A stretch of 13,953 bases of DNA from Candolleomyces eurysporus (taxonomy: Eukaryota > Basidiomycota > Agaricomycetes > Agaricales > Psathyrellaceae), in the NCBI GenBank assembly GCA_027579435.1, contig JANBPK010001724.1, positions 1 through 13,953 on the forward strand, given 5' to 3'. The position numbers and the translations under genes were made by a program. Positions 1 to 10,155 of this stretch are shown here, piece by piece; the stretch's first letter is position 1, and every line of letters begins with the position of its first letter. The notes under the pieces were generated by a model. That model was given only the letters and a program-made list of their open reading frames with translations, had not been told where the DNA came from and did not search any database.

Positions 1-992
1 CCTGCCACAATGTCCTTTCGAGATTTTTCATCCAGAATCGTGCTTTTGAGTCCTTCTTGGGCAAGGTAGTCCTTATCACTCATTTTGTATGCATGAACTA
101 TTCAATGGTTTCATGGTCAATCTGTAGTCAAGTGAACAAAATCATTGATTTACGTACCTCCCACCCAACGGTCGGGCCTGAAAGTATTGAGTGCATCCAA
201 AATGAATTTGGCAGACGTCAACAATCCCAAAACAGCTGCCTCTTGGTGACCACGAAGCACATTGAAGACCACACCGAATTGAGATGAAACGCGGATGGCT
301 GTCGAGAACGTCTGGATGATGGACACAACGACTTCCCAAGTTGTTTCAGAGTATGATATATAGCTACGATTCTCGATCTGTCTCTGGACGTTGTTGCCAC
401 TAAATGTTGGGAAGTCGAATTTAGCAACTGTTTGCACAACCTTGACGGAATAGTATCTCTCGATACGTTCTTCCAAGTACTTTTGAACGTATTCCGCGAT
501 GTCTGTGAGAAGTCGTTGGGCGAGCACTGCTGCAATGCGTCCACCAGCAGTCCAAAGTAGGGCCTCGGTGGATACGGTTCTTTCTGCCATTGCCTTTTCC
601 ACCTACATCCAATAAATATCCGTCAGCGCGCGGATTCATGATGCCGTCNGTGGCCACCAACAGATGTTTCGTTAGGTACTCACCATTAGCAAAAGTTGAC
701 TGGAGTACCACAGACTGATAGCAGGTACGGACGCCTCTGCAATTTTTAGCGGAACAAGGAGAGCAAAATACGGTCGGCATCCAGGGATAGAGAACAGATC
801 CTGCAGCATCCGAGTGACATGGTGCGACTGTTGAGACGCGTCGACAACGAGCCGTATTTTCGACAGCAGAGGCAAGTTGAATATTCTTCTGGAGCCCGAT
901 ATGTCTGTGTAATAGTCCCACACGCCTAGTTTCGTATGCTTGACAAGGGAATAGTCATCGGGGTCGAATAGCACCGTTGCTGGTTCGGGCAT
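1..992 (-). CDS. ABC-type transporter/ATPase, upstream tandem paralogue (3' part beyond window)
   Basis: This is the 5' part of a minus-strand gene whose exons read 992-684, 602-158 and 97-1, with GT-AG introns 683-603 and 157-98; it continues off the left edge. About 283 residues are visible and correspond to the N-terminal, membrane-domain-like half of the ABC protein at 1561-4124. Exon 1 is the same length (309 nt) and both introns sit at the same positions. A longer reading frame starts at 1100, but I chose the ATG at 992 because the paralogue starts at the equivalent codon, shortly before the shared FDPDDYS motif. The hydrophobic stretch around PYFALLVPLKIAE and the following Ser/Trp/Tyr-rich segment could be membrane-associated. 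The ATPase domain lies outside the window, so ABC function is inferred from the paralogue. The ambiguous base at 650 is inside intron 1 and does not affect the protein. Confidence 0.85.
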
Positions 993-1560
993 GGTGCCGT
1001 AAAGGCTGAATGCTGGCGAAACCCCTTGCTCGAACGGTCGGAGAGTACTTCGGGCTGGAGTTCCTTGGCCGATAGAAAGAAATGGTATGGGTTGGAACAA
1101 CGAGCGCCGCCATCCTGCGCGTTATAAGCGAACCAGCGGCCTTGGGCGCCCATTGACAGTGCCCACATCACACAGCCCACAATCAAAATATCCGGCGATA
1201 TGTAAGAGTCCAGCCTTCTCGGTGCATAGTTTTAGCGAGCACAGCGCCTTTAGGCTTGGGCTGCGATTGTCCTTGGTGGAAGAGAATGAAAAATGAGTGT
1301 GCTGTGGACGATGACGAAATGCCTTTCCCAATGTTATTCGTCCGAACGAAGCTCAGTCAAGAGTGCGTGTTGAAGTTGTCACCATCGGCGTCGCGGCCAC
1401 TCCGATTCCGATTTTACGACAATGACAACGATCACCTGCGATAACGGCGGCAACGGAAAGTTCTCGACATCGAGCTCCTCTAGTACTTAGTTCCAGCCAA
1501 GAAATAGATGTGCATCAAAGCAAAAAGGATAACGTCCTTGGATGGTCTACTCGTAAATCG
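993..1560. other. Intergenic region between the ABC paralogues: duplicated bidirectional promoter with a relic of the neighbour's leader
   Basis: I see no gene here. The segment carries the promoter of the upstream ABC paralogue and, at about 1490-1560, the 3' flank of the complete one. It resembles the divergent promoter region 4125-4630. Shared blocks in the same order and orientation are TTATAA, TGGGCGCCCA, GTCCGAA-xx-AAGC-x-CAGTC-x-AG (1340 versus 4488), GGCGTCGCG (1387 versus 4542), ATAACGGCG (1440 versus 4589) and CGAGCTCCT (1471 versus 4619). Similarity stops where the Swa2-like start codon lies in the right-hand copy. This fits a tandem duplication of one ABC gene plus its whole promoter region. 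The open frames in this segment look like chance. Confidence 0.6.
1122..1152 (-). promoter_or_regulatory. Putative core promoter of the upstream ABC paralogue
   Basis: A TATA-like TTATAA at 1122-1127 lies about 130 nt upstream of the ATG at 992. Sixteen nt further upstream is the perfect 10-bp palindrome TGGGCGCCCA (1143-1152). The same pair occurs upstream of the second ABC gene, while the sequence around it has diverged, which suggests a retained protein-binding site. No known factor is assigned. Confidence 0.45.
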
Positions 1561-4124
1561 TTACTGAAAATCTTCTGCCTGCAAATTCCAGAATTTGGCA
1601 TATTCTCCATTGCGTTCCATCAGACTGACGTGGTTTCCAACTTCCAAGACGTTCCCTTTGTCGATATAGCTGCAATAGAAATGCTGGTTAGATCCTTTGC
1701 ACAGTTTTCAAAGAGCCAAAGGCATCTCAAAACTCACAGAATCAGATCGGCGTGTCGGGTAAGCTTTCCAAACCGATGCGTCGAAAAGACCATGGTCTTG
1801 TTGCCCCGAAGCTCACGCAGGCGCGTGAAGAGAGCGTGTTCAGCTTTTGGGTCGAGAGCGGCGGATGGCTCGTCAAAGAGCAGCAGACCGACCTTACTCG
1901 AGGGCGAAACCAGAGACTTCATGAACGTGCGGGAACTACGGGGCACATTCAGACTCGTCAGTCCACGGATCGCATTGCCCACTAGTGAAAGAGAGAGAAC
2001 TCACAGCGCTATCCGTTGTTTTTGCCCTCCGCTCAGGTCTCTCTTGTCGTCATTGAGTTTCATTTTGGTGTAATCAATTTGTTTTCCGTAAAAGACAGAA
2101 TTCCTGGACGGACGTCCGAATCCAAATTCATCCACAGGACGAGAGATGTAAGTGTCGAACTTGTATGGCAAAGTATCGATGAAATCTGCTCCTCCGAGTT
2201 TCGCTGCGTCTTGTATCATGTCCATGTCATCGACGTGCGCGGGATCTCCGAGCCCAATGTTTTCCCCAAGCTAGAGCATACGCCGGTTAGGAGGAGGTCA
2301 GTCATAGAGAATCTGCTGGAAGCTTACCGTCAGTGGGAACATCGCGTATTCCTGGAAAAGAACGGCGATAGCCTTCCGGACATCGTCGAGCTTCAAGGTA
2401 CGAACATCCGTCCCATTGATCAGTATTTGGCCCTCCGTAACATCGTAAATCCGGGTGATCAAGTTAAGGATGGTGCTCTTTCCCGAGCCATTCTCTCCGA
2501 CGATTACCTATCATAATATCGGTGAGTCAGTGGACAAGGGGTCAAAGGGAACGAGGAACCATACACAAAGATGACCTTGACCTATTTCGAAGGAAACATT
2601 CTTCAACGCGAGTTCGCCGTCAGAGTCGTTAGAATATGAGAACGACACGTTCTTAAACTCAATGGATACACCGCGAGATAGATCTACAGTATTCCCTGGG
2701 AAGGAAATGGTGCCGTCCTCGATTTTGTTCCGAATATCGAACAGCTCATAGAAATCGCGAAGACTTTTGAACCTCTCCGAGAGTCGGTCTATATGCTGGT
2801 CTAGCTCGGAAAGACCCCGGTTCAGCGACGATAGGACCGTGTTCACCAGTTGGAGAGTGGCGAGGGAAAATGGTACGGATGCTGGGGAATGGATAACCCT
2901 GTAACATATATAAATTTGGGCTATGGCGTCGAAGGGATCGCTGGCGTAGTCCAAAAGCTTGTTGCGCCATGGGTTGCGGTAAAAAGGAATTTCCCATTGA
3001 TTTGGGTTTCCGGGAGCTCTTTTCTCGAGAGAATCAGCCCGACGTTTATATTCTGTTAACCAAGTAACGTCAGTCGCTAACGTCTCTTGGAACAAGAAGC
3101 AATTCTGAATCCGATGATCCTACCTTGCCAGAGGAAATCGCCCAGCCCACCTGCCACGATGTCCTTTCTAGATTTGAAATCGAGGATGGTGAGTTTCAGC
3201 CCTTCCTTGCAAAGGTAGTCTTTATCATCCACTTTGTACACGTGAACTAGTCGTCATTTCCAGCGTCAACGTGGTATTCAATGTTGGGTACAATTGATAA
3301 ATCACGTACCTCCATCCCAACCCCTGTGTTTGAAGGTTTTGAGAGCATCCAAGATAAACTTGACCGAAGTCACCAAACCTAGTACGGCGGCGTCTTGGTG
3401 GCCACGAAGCACATTGAAGACGATCCCGAATTGAGACGAAACGCGGATGGTTGTTGTGATTGTCTCGAGAACAGATGCAATCGCGTCCCAAATCAAATTG
3501 GCGTATGCGGATTTAGAGCGGTGGTGGCCGACCCATTCCCGAATTTTGGTGTCGCTGAAAGTCGGCAAGTCGAATTTGGCAGTGGTTTGCACGATTCTAA
3601 CAGAATAGTATTCTTCGATGCGCTCTTGCAAAAACGTTTCAACGTAATTCACAGCCTCTGCAAGAAGTCGCTGAGCGAGTACCGCTGCAATGCGTCCACC
3701 AGCGGTCCAGAGGAGTGCTTCGGTGGAAACGGTTCTTTCTACCATAGCCTTTTCCACCTAGCACGCATGAAGACCCATCAATACGGACCCAGATATCGAT
3801 GACCGAAGTACGCACCATGAGTAACATTTGGCTGGAATACCACAGACTGATAGCAGGTACAGTCGCCTGTGCAAGCTTTAGTGGAGCAAGTAGAGCAAAA
3901 TAGGGCTGGCATTCGGAAATTGAGAACACATCCTGTAGCATCCGTGTGACATGGTGGGTCTGTTGAGACGTTTCGACAACGAGTCGTATTTTCGAGAGCA
4001 GAGGCAGACTGAAGCTTCTTCTGGAACACGATATGTCCTTGTAGTAGTCCCACACGCCGATTCGTGTGTGTTTGACGACGGAGTAGTCATCGGGGTCAAA
4101 CAGCGCCTTTGGTCGGTCGGACAT
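1561..4124 (-). CDS. ABC transporter-domain protein, half-size, eight exons
   Basis: Exons are 4124-3816, 3757-3310, 3246-3124, 3052-2565, 2507-2328, 2270-2005, 1935-1738 and 1669-1561. All junctions are GT-AG and keep frame, giving about 706 residues. Roughly residues 1-410 form a membrane-domain-like region with several hydrophobic helices. The nucleotide-binding domain follows: Walker A GENGSGKST (460-468), Q-loop with Q508, signature LSGGQKQRIAL (595-605), Walker B LLLFDEPSAALD with catalytic E627, and H-loop H658. All ATPase residues are present, so the protein should hydrolyse ATP. About 25 extra residues sit just before the signature. The last intron acceptor but one was set at 1936, not at the nearer TAG, because only this choice joins the signature to the following SRTFM segment in frame. 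Substrate and membrane are unknown. It is the downstream copy of a tandem pair and is divergently arranged with the Swa2-like gene. Confidence 0.92.
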
Positions 4125-4630
4125 GGGTGGAGTGTGGAGAGCCCCTCCTTCAAGATGGTGGTTCTTAGTTCAGAGAGAGAGATGTTGCAGATAGAAGCAA
4201 CGATTTCTCCATTGTTTGCTCGTTATAAACAAAGCCGGCTCCGAGCTCTACATTGGGCGCCCATGACCACACACCACATACCACACACCACATAGCCCGA
4301 ATCATAAGATCGAGTGAGCGGTAAGATAGAGAAGAAACCAGCTGGTACATAAAGTTGATAACTGCTGTATTTCAAGATCCGTTTTTCCAGGACTAAAGCG
4401 GTGTAAGAGAGGCAAGCAAGAGGCAAGAGAGCCAAGTTGAGTTGGAGCAAAGGACCAGCTATGTGGAAGATGATAGAGTTCATTGAAGTCCGAATCAAGC
4501 GCAGTCGAGCTGCACGTGCCCAAATCATCGCCATCATCTTGGGCGTCGCGACCAACGGCTGATTTTTCGACGGAGACGACCACCAAGAATAACGGCGACC
4601 ACAGCGAAATCTCAGCAGCGAGCTCCTTAG
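4125..4630. promoter_or_regulatory. Divergent intergenic region between the ABC gene and the Swa2-like gene
   Basis: This 506-bp head-to-head spacer should hold both promoters. It contains TTATAA (4223-4228) and the palindrome TGGGCGCCCA (4254-4263) on the ABC side, a low-complexity CACACCACA-type tract at about 4267-4294, and a CACGTG E-box-like hexamer at 4513-4518. An in-frame TAG directly precedes the ATG at 4631, which fixes the plus-strand start. A 110-residue minus-strand frame here (4223-4555) has no recognisable domain and is probably spurious. Confidence 0.6.
4223..4263 (-). promoter_or_regulatory. Putative core promoter of the complete ABC gene
   Basis: TTATAA at 4223-4228 is about 100 nt upstream of the ABC start codon, with the palindrome TGGGCGCCCA at 4254-4263 behind it. 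Both elements also occur upstream of the tandem paralogue, with spacing of 25 bp here against 15 bp there. Conservation between the duplicates is the only evidence for function. Confidence 0.45.
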
Positions 4631-7360
4631 ATGTCAGACTCTTTCGCTGATCTTTGGAACTCTACAGCTCCATCACAGCCTCAGAAACCAGTCACACTCT
4701 CTCAACAGCAACCGTCCTATTCGCAACCTAAACCCAAGCAGGATGTTTTTGCGCTCTTGTCGCAGTCTTCAACACCCACGAACAGAGGAAATATTGGAAC
4801 CTCTCGACCAGGGTCCTCTCAGAACTTCTCATCGACGAGCTCAAGACCCATAACCCCATCACTTTCGATTGGAAGCGGCGCATCGAGACCGGGATCAAGT
4901 CTTTCGTCCGTATCAACCAGGCCCAATGCCGGAGCCTCATCCTCGAACGATGCTTTCAACGACCTTCTTTCGGGATCTTTAGGAGGCGCGTCCTCGAAGC
5001 CATCGTCGAGCATGACGATGGCAGAGCGCGCCGCTCTCGCCGAGAAGCAGCGGCTGGCACAATCACAATCCAGGACCCAACCGACAGCTCAGAGTCATCA
5101 ATGGGCGGGTTTGGACGCACTCGGGGGCGGATCTTTTGGGGCGACAAGTTCGAGCTCATCGAATCGACAGACCACTGATCACGACGATTGGGGATTGGGA
5201 GACTTTGGCGCTCCATCTACTGCAAAACCTAGGGTCCAACAGGCGGAGAAGACACCGAAGTTGCGTGCATCTGATTCGTTGCTGGATTTCGGAGATTTCG
5301 ACTCCCAACCAACTAAGAAAGCGACACCTCTTCCGAAGGCCACGCAATCCAAGCCGGGCTCGCTCTGGGATATGGATGAATTCACAGGTAGTTCCTCGAG
5401 CTTACCTGCACCTCAGCCGCAACAAGCAGAGAAATTTGATTCTCCTGATTTCGATTTCGACTTTGGAAACAGGGAAGACAAGCCTACGCCAAAACATGAA
5501 GAAGAAGACGACATTCTGGGCCACCTCAGCAAACCAGTCCATGAGGTTCGCTCTCAATCGAGGACGGTAAGCTTTGATACCTTCGTACCCCTCTGTTTCA
5601 CTAAAAACTGTCGTATTTCCATATAGAATGGCTCGTCAGCTACGTCGTCAGTTTCCTCGCAGCGGCAAACGCCCCAAATTTCTAGATCGTCCTCCCCTCC
5701 ACCTCATATCCTCGGCCAAATCATCGAAATGGGTTTTTCCATCCAGCAAGCTAAAAACGCGCTAGCCAAGACTGAAACTGGTACCGATGTTCAAGCCGCC
5801 CTGGAAATGTTGCTTGGAGGGGATGAGGCTGACGCACCGTCCTCAACGGAGACTCGGGAACGTCCATCTTCCAGGCCATCGCCTCCCCTTCAGCGACGCT
5901 TCAATTACGACGACGATGACGACGACTCCCGGGCTCACGCAGCCAATAGGAGACGTCAACAAGTAGCACGGCAACCCTCTGGTCCTGCCGAAGCTTCGAC
6001 GCCCAACCTGCAAGATCACGCTGACAAGATACTCAATCAGGCCAGTGAGATTGGTTTGAGCGTCTTGACGAAAGCCAGTCTATTCTGGAATCAAGGGAAG
6101 GAGAAGGTGCAGAAGGCGTACGAGGAAAGAGCAGGGCCCGGAAGTGGTGCTGGTTCAAGGTCCAACAGTGTACGGGACTCCCGCCCAAAGTGGATGCAAG
6201 AAGCCTCCCATTTGGAAGAAGACCCGACGACTCCAAGGTCCGATCGTGGAACCTTCAGAGATGATCATGAAGAAGAAGGGAGTGCGTTCAGGGACAGGGA
6301 TGAGCAACCCACCAAACCTTCGCGAGCTCAGCGTGGGGCCTTGCAATCTTCGCAGCCTCCACGACCGGCAGCGCAACCTGAACCCGAAGTTGACTTATTC
6401 AACTCGAGTGCCCCGTCGTCTGGCCCCAGTGAACCGAAGGTATACGTTTCCCCATACAGGAGAAAGAAGCCCACCGCCGACCCTGTTCCGTCGTCCCTGT
6501 CATCTGTCTCGTCGAGCCGGCCAGCATCTACACCCGCCCCCGCGCAGCCGAAGCCCAAGCGTCGTCTACCTTCATGTCAAGAGATGACCCTCGACATCAT
6601 TCGTGAGCACAAGACCAAGGGCACTGAAGCGTTCAAACTCGGTCAATTCAGCGTGGCAGCGGAAGAGTACTCCAAAGCAATCACGTTGTTGCCTGATGGG
6701 CATGCCTTGCTCGTCCCTCTCTATACCAACCGCTCTCTCGCGAGGATACGGTGTGGAGAATGCAAGGGTGCGGTTGAAGATAGTGCTGGTGCCTTGGGTA
6801 TCATCGCCCGTACCTCCAAAACCTGGGAAACATGGAACCCCACAGATGAAGCTGGTGGATGGGAATTGGAAGGTGGTGGAACTGGTGAGCCTAAAGGCGG
6901 GTACGGCGTGGCCAGGGAGAAGGGTTCTGAATGGGCCGACGCGTGGGGACGTGGAGTAGATCTGAAGGATGGGTGGATCAAAGCCGTTAGACGACGCGCA
7001 GAAGCTTTGGAGGGTATGGAGAAGTGGACTGAATCGAGGAAGGATTGGGAGATTTTGACCGGTGCGGGATGGGTAGATCCGAAGACGAGGGATGAAGCTG
7101 TTCGTGGGCTTGGAAGGTGTAAGAAGATGTTGGGTGGTTCGGACGGTGCGGCGGGTGGTGGCAGCTCGACCGGTGGGTTCCCCTGGTGCAGGCATGGTTA
7201 TCTACACCTGCGGTCAAGCCGCGGGAGGTCGCTGACAAGGACTGGAAAGGTTTCGAAAGGTTTGCAGCACGATTCTTCGTCTCGAAGGATGGACGATTGT
7301 ATTGGCGAGAAAATGGTGAAGGACACCATCGCCTGTACATCGAACCAGAGCGAAGAATGA
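4631..7360 (+). CDS. Swa2/auxilin-like clathrin-uncoating protein (UBA-TPR), truncated by a retroelement, J domain missing
   Basis: Exon 1 is 4631-5566 and exon 2 starts at 5627 after a 60-bp GT-AG intron; frame is kept. An in-frame TAG abuts the ATG, so the start is firm. Residues 1 to about 335 are Ser/Pro/Gln-rich and disordered-looking, with short acidic-aromatic motifs (LLDFGDFD, SLWDMDEF, DFDFDFG) like those that bind clathrin or adaptors. A UBA domain follows at about 340-383 (ILGQIIEMGFS...ALEMLLGG), then a Pro/Arg-rich linker, then a TPR region from about 632 (KGTEAFKLGQFSVAAEEYSKAI) to about 815. Swa2-type proteins, which recruit Hsp70 to uncoat clathrin vesicles, end in a J domain. 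Here the frame passes at about 7150-7190 into integrase sequence read in the wrong frame and stops at 7358-7360, giving a chimera of about 889 residues. Without the HPD-bearing J domain it should not stimulate Hsp70. No HPD motif is visible elsewhere. Confidence 0.85.
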
Positions 7361-8592
7361 CTATTCTCAAAGGAGCGCATGATGCAAATGGCCATAGGGG
7401 CCACTATGCTACTCTGGCATTTATTACCAAACGGTTCTGGTGGCCAGAGGTAGAACGCGATACCGAAATGTTCGTCAGGACGTGTCACCTCTGCCAAGTT
7501 CGCCAGAAAACCTTGGTGAAAATACCACCGAAGGTTACGGAGACTCCATCTATATTCCAGACTGTACATATTGATACTCTGCATATGACGCCGCCTAGCA
7601 ATGGACACGGTTATATTGTGCACGGTCGGTGTGCTCTTACGTCTTGGATGGAAGGGAGGCCACTTCGGAAAGAGACTGCGGCAACCATAGGAGCCTGGCT
7701 CTTCTCGGACATCATCTGTAGGTGGGGATGCCTGAGTCGGATTATTACCGACAATGGGAAACCTTTCATTGCGGCTGTGGAATGGCTACGACAAAAATAT
7801 GGCATTACAGGAATTTCAATTTCAGGATATAACTCTAAGGCAAATGGGAAAATCGAGCGGCCTCACTGGGACGTAAGGCAAAGTCTCTACAAAGCCACAG
7901 GCGGCGACACGAGCAAGTGGTACTGGTTCTTCGATCATGTTATGTGGGCCGATAGGATCACTGTTCGTAAAAGGTTGGGTTGCTCTCCGTTCTTCGCTTT
8001 AACGGGAGCTGAACCTGTCACGCCGCTCAACGTACAAGAGGCCACTTGGTTGGTGGAGCCCCCAACGGGTATTATGGCAACTGAGGATTTGATAGCGGCA
8101 AGAGCAAGGGCTTTAGCTAAGCATCAGACTCATGTTGAAAGTGTTATGAAGCGGGTCGACGCTGAGAAGCGGCGTCGGGTCGAAGAATATTCTAAGGCAA
8201 ATAAGGCAACTATTAAGGATTGGGACTTCAAGCGGGGTGACCTGGTGCTGATGAGGAACACGGCTGTCGAGTCTAGCCTCAACAAAAAGATGAAGCCGCG
8301 TTACTTGGGACCCATGGTAGTGGTCACTAGGAATAAAGGCGGTGCGTACATCTTGGCAGAATTAGACGGATCGGTATATCACAGCAAGGTCGGGGCGTTC
8401 AGGGTAATTCCCTACTATCCGAGGAAGTCCATACAGGTAGGCATTGGAAAGGACAGTGGTTTCGATTTGGATGAAGCTACAATACAGGATTTGGGAAACT
8501 CTACAGACGACGGAAACGAAGCATATGTGGACTACAGTTTTGAGGGCATGCCGAGACTAAGGCTGTCTGATACTACAGAGGAGGAGGATTGA
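7186..8592 (+). CDS. Ty3/gypsy integrase, 3' fragment of pol
   Basis: The frame is open from 7123 to the TGA at 8590-8592. The position given as start is an internal GTG codon, not a true start, because the upstream pol sequence is missing. Counting from 7186: zinc-binding HHCC at H65, H70, C100, C103; rve catalytic core with D130 (HIDTLH), D189 (TDNGKPF) and E224 (GKIERPH); a GPY/F-like module at about 372-412 (RYLGPMVVV...FRVIPY); and an acidic C-terminus with no chromodomain. All catalytic residues are intact and there is no internal stop, so the fragment is young or recently selected. Within the full element it would insert the cDNA copy into chromosomal DNA. It is in the -1 frame relative to the disrupted host gene, so the two cannot form a simple fusion. 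The stop lies 17 bp from the stop of the convergent antisense gene. Confidence 0.93.
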   Translation: MQAWLSTPAVKPREVADKDWKGFERFAARFFVSKDGRLYWRENGEGHHRLYIEPERRMTILKGAHDANGHRGHYATLAFITKRFWWPEVERDTEMFVRTCHLCQVRQKTLVKIPPKVTETPSIFQTVHIDTLHMTPPSNGHGYIVHGRCALTSWMEGRPLRKETAATIGAWLFSDIICRWGCLSRIITDNGKPFIAAVEWLRQKYGITGISISGYNSKANGKIERPHWDVRQSLYKATGGDTSKWYWFFDHVMWADRITVRKRLGCSPFFALTGAEPVTPLNVQEATWLVEPPTGIMATEDLIAARARALAKHQTHVESVMKRVDAEKRRRVEEYSKANKATIKDWDFKRGDLVLMRNTAVESSLNKKMKPRYLGPMVVVTRNKGGAYILAELDGSVYHSKVGAFRVIPYYPRKSIQVGIGKDSGFDLDEATIQDLGNSTDDGNEAYVDYSFEGMPRLRLSDTTEEED

Positions 8593-8609
8593 GGGAAGAG
8601 GTAGGAATT

Positions 8610-10095
8610 CTAGTCGGATTCCTCGTCTTCCTCGTCCAACTGGTCGACTGGGATGGAGGCGTCTTCTTCTATCTCCTCTCCGGCGGCGTCAACTTCCTGC
8701 ATTTCCACATCCTCGTCTTGCTTGACGGTTTCTCCTTCCTCGACTTGTTCCTCCTCGGAGACGGTCTCCTTCGATTTTGGAGCGGCGCGACGTTTGCCCT
8801 TTGATTTCGAACTTTCGGTTTGAGAAGCGGCGCGAGTCTTGGGTTTTTCCTTGACTTCTGGGACGGCGACTTCTTTGGCAGATCGAGTTTTCGCCTTGGA
8901 ACCAGTTTCCTTTCCCTTCGAAGAGGACTTAGAGGTGGACGCCTCGCCTGAAGCCTCGGACGGCTTGGCTGAAGCGGCCGGAACCTTGGAAGTCTTCTCT
9001 TTATCCCTTCCCTCCTTCCACTCCTTCACCGATTTCTTGCTGGAGGAAGCTGGAACGGCGTGGTCTCTGGTCGTCGAGACTGGGGCGTCGTGAGCGCAAG
9101 TTGAAGCGGCGACACCTGGGGAAGGGGGACGACGGAAGTCGCGAAGGCAGCGATGCTCATGCCGTTCCATCTGCTTACGCAGCTCGTTGATACGAACGGC
9201 GGTGGCCTGGCGAACTAATAACTGAGCGCGGAGCTCAGCGTCCTGCCGGGCGAGAGTGGCTTTGAGCGTGGCGAGTTGGAAGAAAGTGTCCGTATCGTCC
9301 GACCTAAAGACGTTGCCGTCTGAGTGTTGGAGGACGCGGATGGCTTCCTGGACTACGGCGCTTTCGCTAGGATCGGCGCCTGGGGAGGAGCATGAGTAAG
9401 GGGATTGCTCTGGGCTGCCGGTATTTGGGATAACTTACCTTCTGAAGCGGTGTGACTGAAGCGGCTGCTGTGTCCGAGGGCAGGACTCCAAGTGCTAGCC
9501 TGAAGCGGCGTGAGGAGGTCAGATCTGTAGTTTGGGGGACACGGCAGGGAGGGGCGTACAGGGCGTTTAGCAGGAATGGTACTCCCGCTGTCGCGAACGA
9601 CTTCTCTCTGGGCAGTCCAGGGGTTAAGCCGCTAGGAAAGGAATTTTAGGAGAGGTTAGGAGGTCTATAGGTTTTACAGGGTATCAGGAACTCACCTGGC
9701 CGGAACAAGCGGCTACACCGTCTGCAATTAAGCCCTGAAGGTTATCTCGAAGCGGCTTCGGGAAGCGGTTATTCAGATTGTAGCGGCGAACGTAGTTGTG
9801 CAATAATCCGAGGTGATTGTCTTGAGCAATCATAACGTTGACGACCTTGGATTTGTCCTTGAACGTCGGGGTGTTCTCTATTATCTGACACTCAAAGCGG
9901 CGTCAGAGTAGAGAGGTTGGAAGGCTTCAGAAGGTCACTCACGCCGTCTGACACTAAAACACGGAAGGCAGAAGTACATTGGTCCAGTTCAGCCTGGGAT
10001 ATGGCGCCTCCGGTGACAGGATAACGGTTGGAGAGGTCGAGGAGCTGGCTCTGCCAGAAGGGAACAAGGTTCTCGGTGTTCATGGTTTCGGGCAT
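8610..10095 (-). CDS. Antisense retroelement gene B: unknown coiled-coil protein with charged C-terminal tail
   Basis: Four exons join in frame: 10095-9943, 9884-9696, 9631-9439 and 9379-8610, with short GT-AG introns (for example CAG|GTGAGTTCC), giving about 434 residues. I chose the ATG at 10095 (context TACCATGCC). A longer frame begins at 10155, but the TATA-like box at 10165-10172 would place transcription start downstream of that ATG. An amphipathic N-terminal region is followed by a Pro/Ser linker and a likely coiled coil in exon 4 (TFFQLATLKATLARQDAEL onward). Then come a Lys/Ser/Ala-rich segment with a possible nuclear signal (KGKRRAAPKSK) and a very acidic tail ending in EEDEESD. 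I recognise no domain. The intact splicing and frame over four exons argue that this is a real gene. It lies between integrase and the 3' LTR on the strand opposite to pol. Confidence 0.72.
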
Positions 10096-10155
10096 GGTAG
10101 GAGAGTTCAAAGAAATTACTAGGGAGGAGTGAAGCGGCGTGAGGGTCAGCTTCAT

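Noticed and set aside
1510..2073. 187-residue plus-strand frame
   Set aside because: Runs antisense across ABC exons 7 and 8 and their introns; the minus-strand exons carry the Walker B and H-loop motifs.
4265..4295. CACACCACA-type tract as a functional repeat or CRISPR-like array
   Set aside because: Short, imperfect simple-sequence tract without unique spacers, in a eukaryotic promoter.
4223..4555. 110-residue minus-strand frame with hydrophobic stretches in the divergent promoter
   Set aside because: No domain, no homologous frame in the duplicated copy at 993-1560, and it overlaps the promoter elements of the ABC gene.
7120..7360. Programmed -1 frameshift fusing the Swa2-like protein to integrase
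   Set aside because: The frames differ by -1, but no canonical slippery heptamer is visible near the junction and the arrangement is better explained by a chance rearrangement.
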